The notes below the pieces were generated by a model, which saw only the letters and a program-made list of their open reading frames with translations, was not told the DNA's origin and did no database searches. From CAZVJA01 sp964626885 (GTDB lineage Bacteria; Planctomycetota; Planctomycetia; Planctomycetales; Planctomycetaceae): DNA of 14,519 nt. The DNA lies in assembly GCA_964626885.1 (NCBI GenBank), contig CAZVJA010000129.1, positions 1 to 14,519 on the forward strand, read 5' to 3'. A program made the translations under genes and the position numbers. Shown piece after piece: positions 14,491-14,519 of the stretch (positions are counted from its first letter, which is position 1; each line of letters opens with the position of its first letter).

Positions 14491-14519
14491 CAGAAACAGC
14501 ATTCGGAATCCGTCACTAT

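Overview
The window looks like chromosomal DNA from a planctomycete. The strongest evidence is the 1065-residue protein at 7387-10584: signal peptide, beta-propeller 'membrane-bound dehydrogenase' domain, HEAT-like repeats and a C-terminal CxxCH haem domain, an architecture characteristic of the Planctomycetes/Verrucomicrobia. The secreted long leucine-rich-repeat protein, the short membrane-anchored beta-propeller protein, loosely packed single-gene transcription units and many different palindromic intergenic repeats fit the same assignment. No marker gene is present, so the genus is open.

Layout, left to right. 87-662 (-): small two-helix membrane protein with an acyl-carrier-like tail. 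849-2120 (-): purD (purine biosynthesis). 2121-2635: divergent intergenic region with a MITE-like inverted-repeat element, a codon-phased short repeat and a good candidate promoter for asd. 2636-3658 (+): asd. 3884-5155 (+): lysA. These two are the second step of the aspartate pathway and the last step of lysine biosynthesis; the 225-bp gap between them holds a mosaic inverted repeat. 5252-6385 (-): membrane-anchored WD40-like protein. 6512-6961 (-): small acidic, Trp-rich protein of unknown function. 6962-7386: gene-free stretch with several strong hairpins. 7387-10584 (+): the dehydrogenase/HEAT/cytochrome c fusion. 10879-13020 (-): secreted LRR protein. 13329-14264 (+): secreted alpha/beta hydrolase, divergent from the LRR gene. 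14265-14519: repeats and a short coding-like remnant.

The three biosynthetic enzymes and the cytochrome fusion are GC-rich with clear GC3 bias. The small membrane protein, the WD40-like gene, the Trp-rich protein and the LRR gene look clearly more AT-rich by eye, so the window reads as a housekeeping backbone interleaved with lineage-specific genes. No tRNA, rRNA, CRISPR array, transposase or phage gene was recognised. No obvious multi-gene new system stands out. The least ordinary items are the intergenic palindromes, several of which recur within the window, the ACP-like membrane protein and the synonymous codon-phased repeat upstream of asd.
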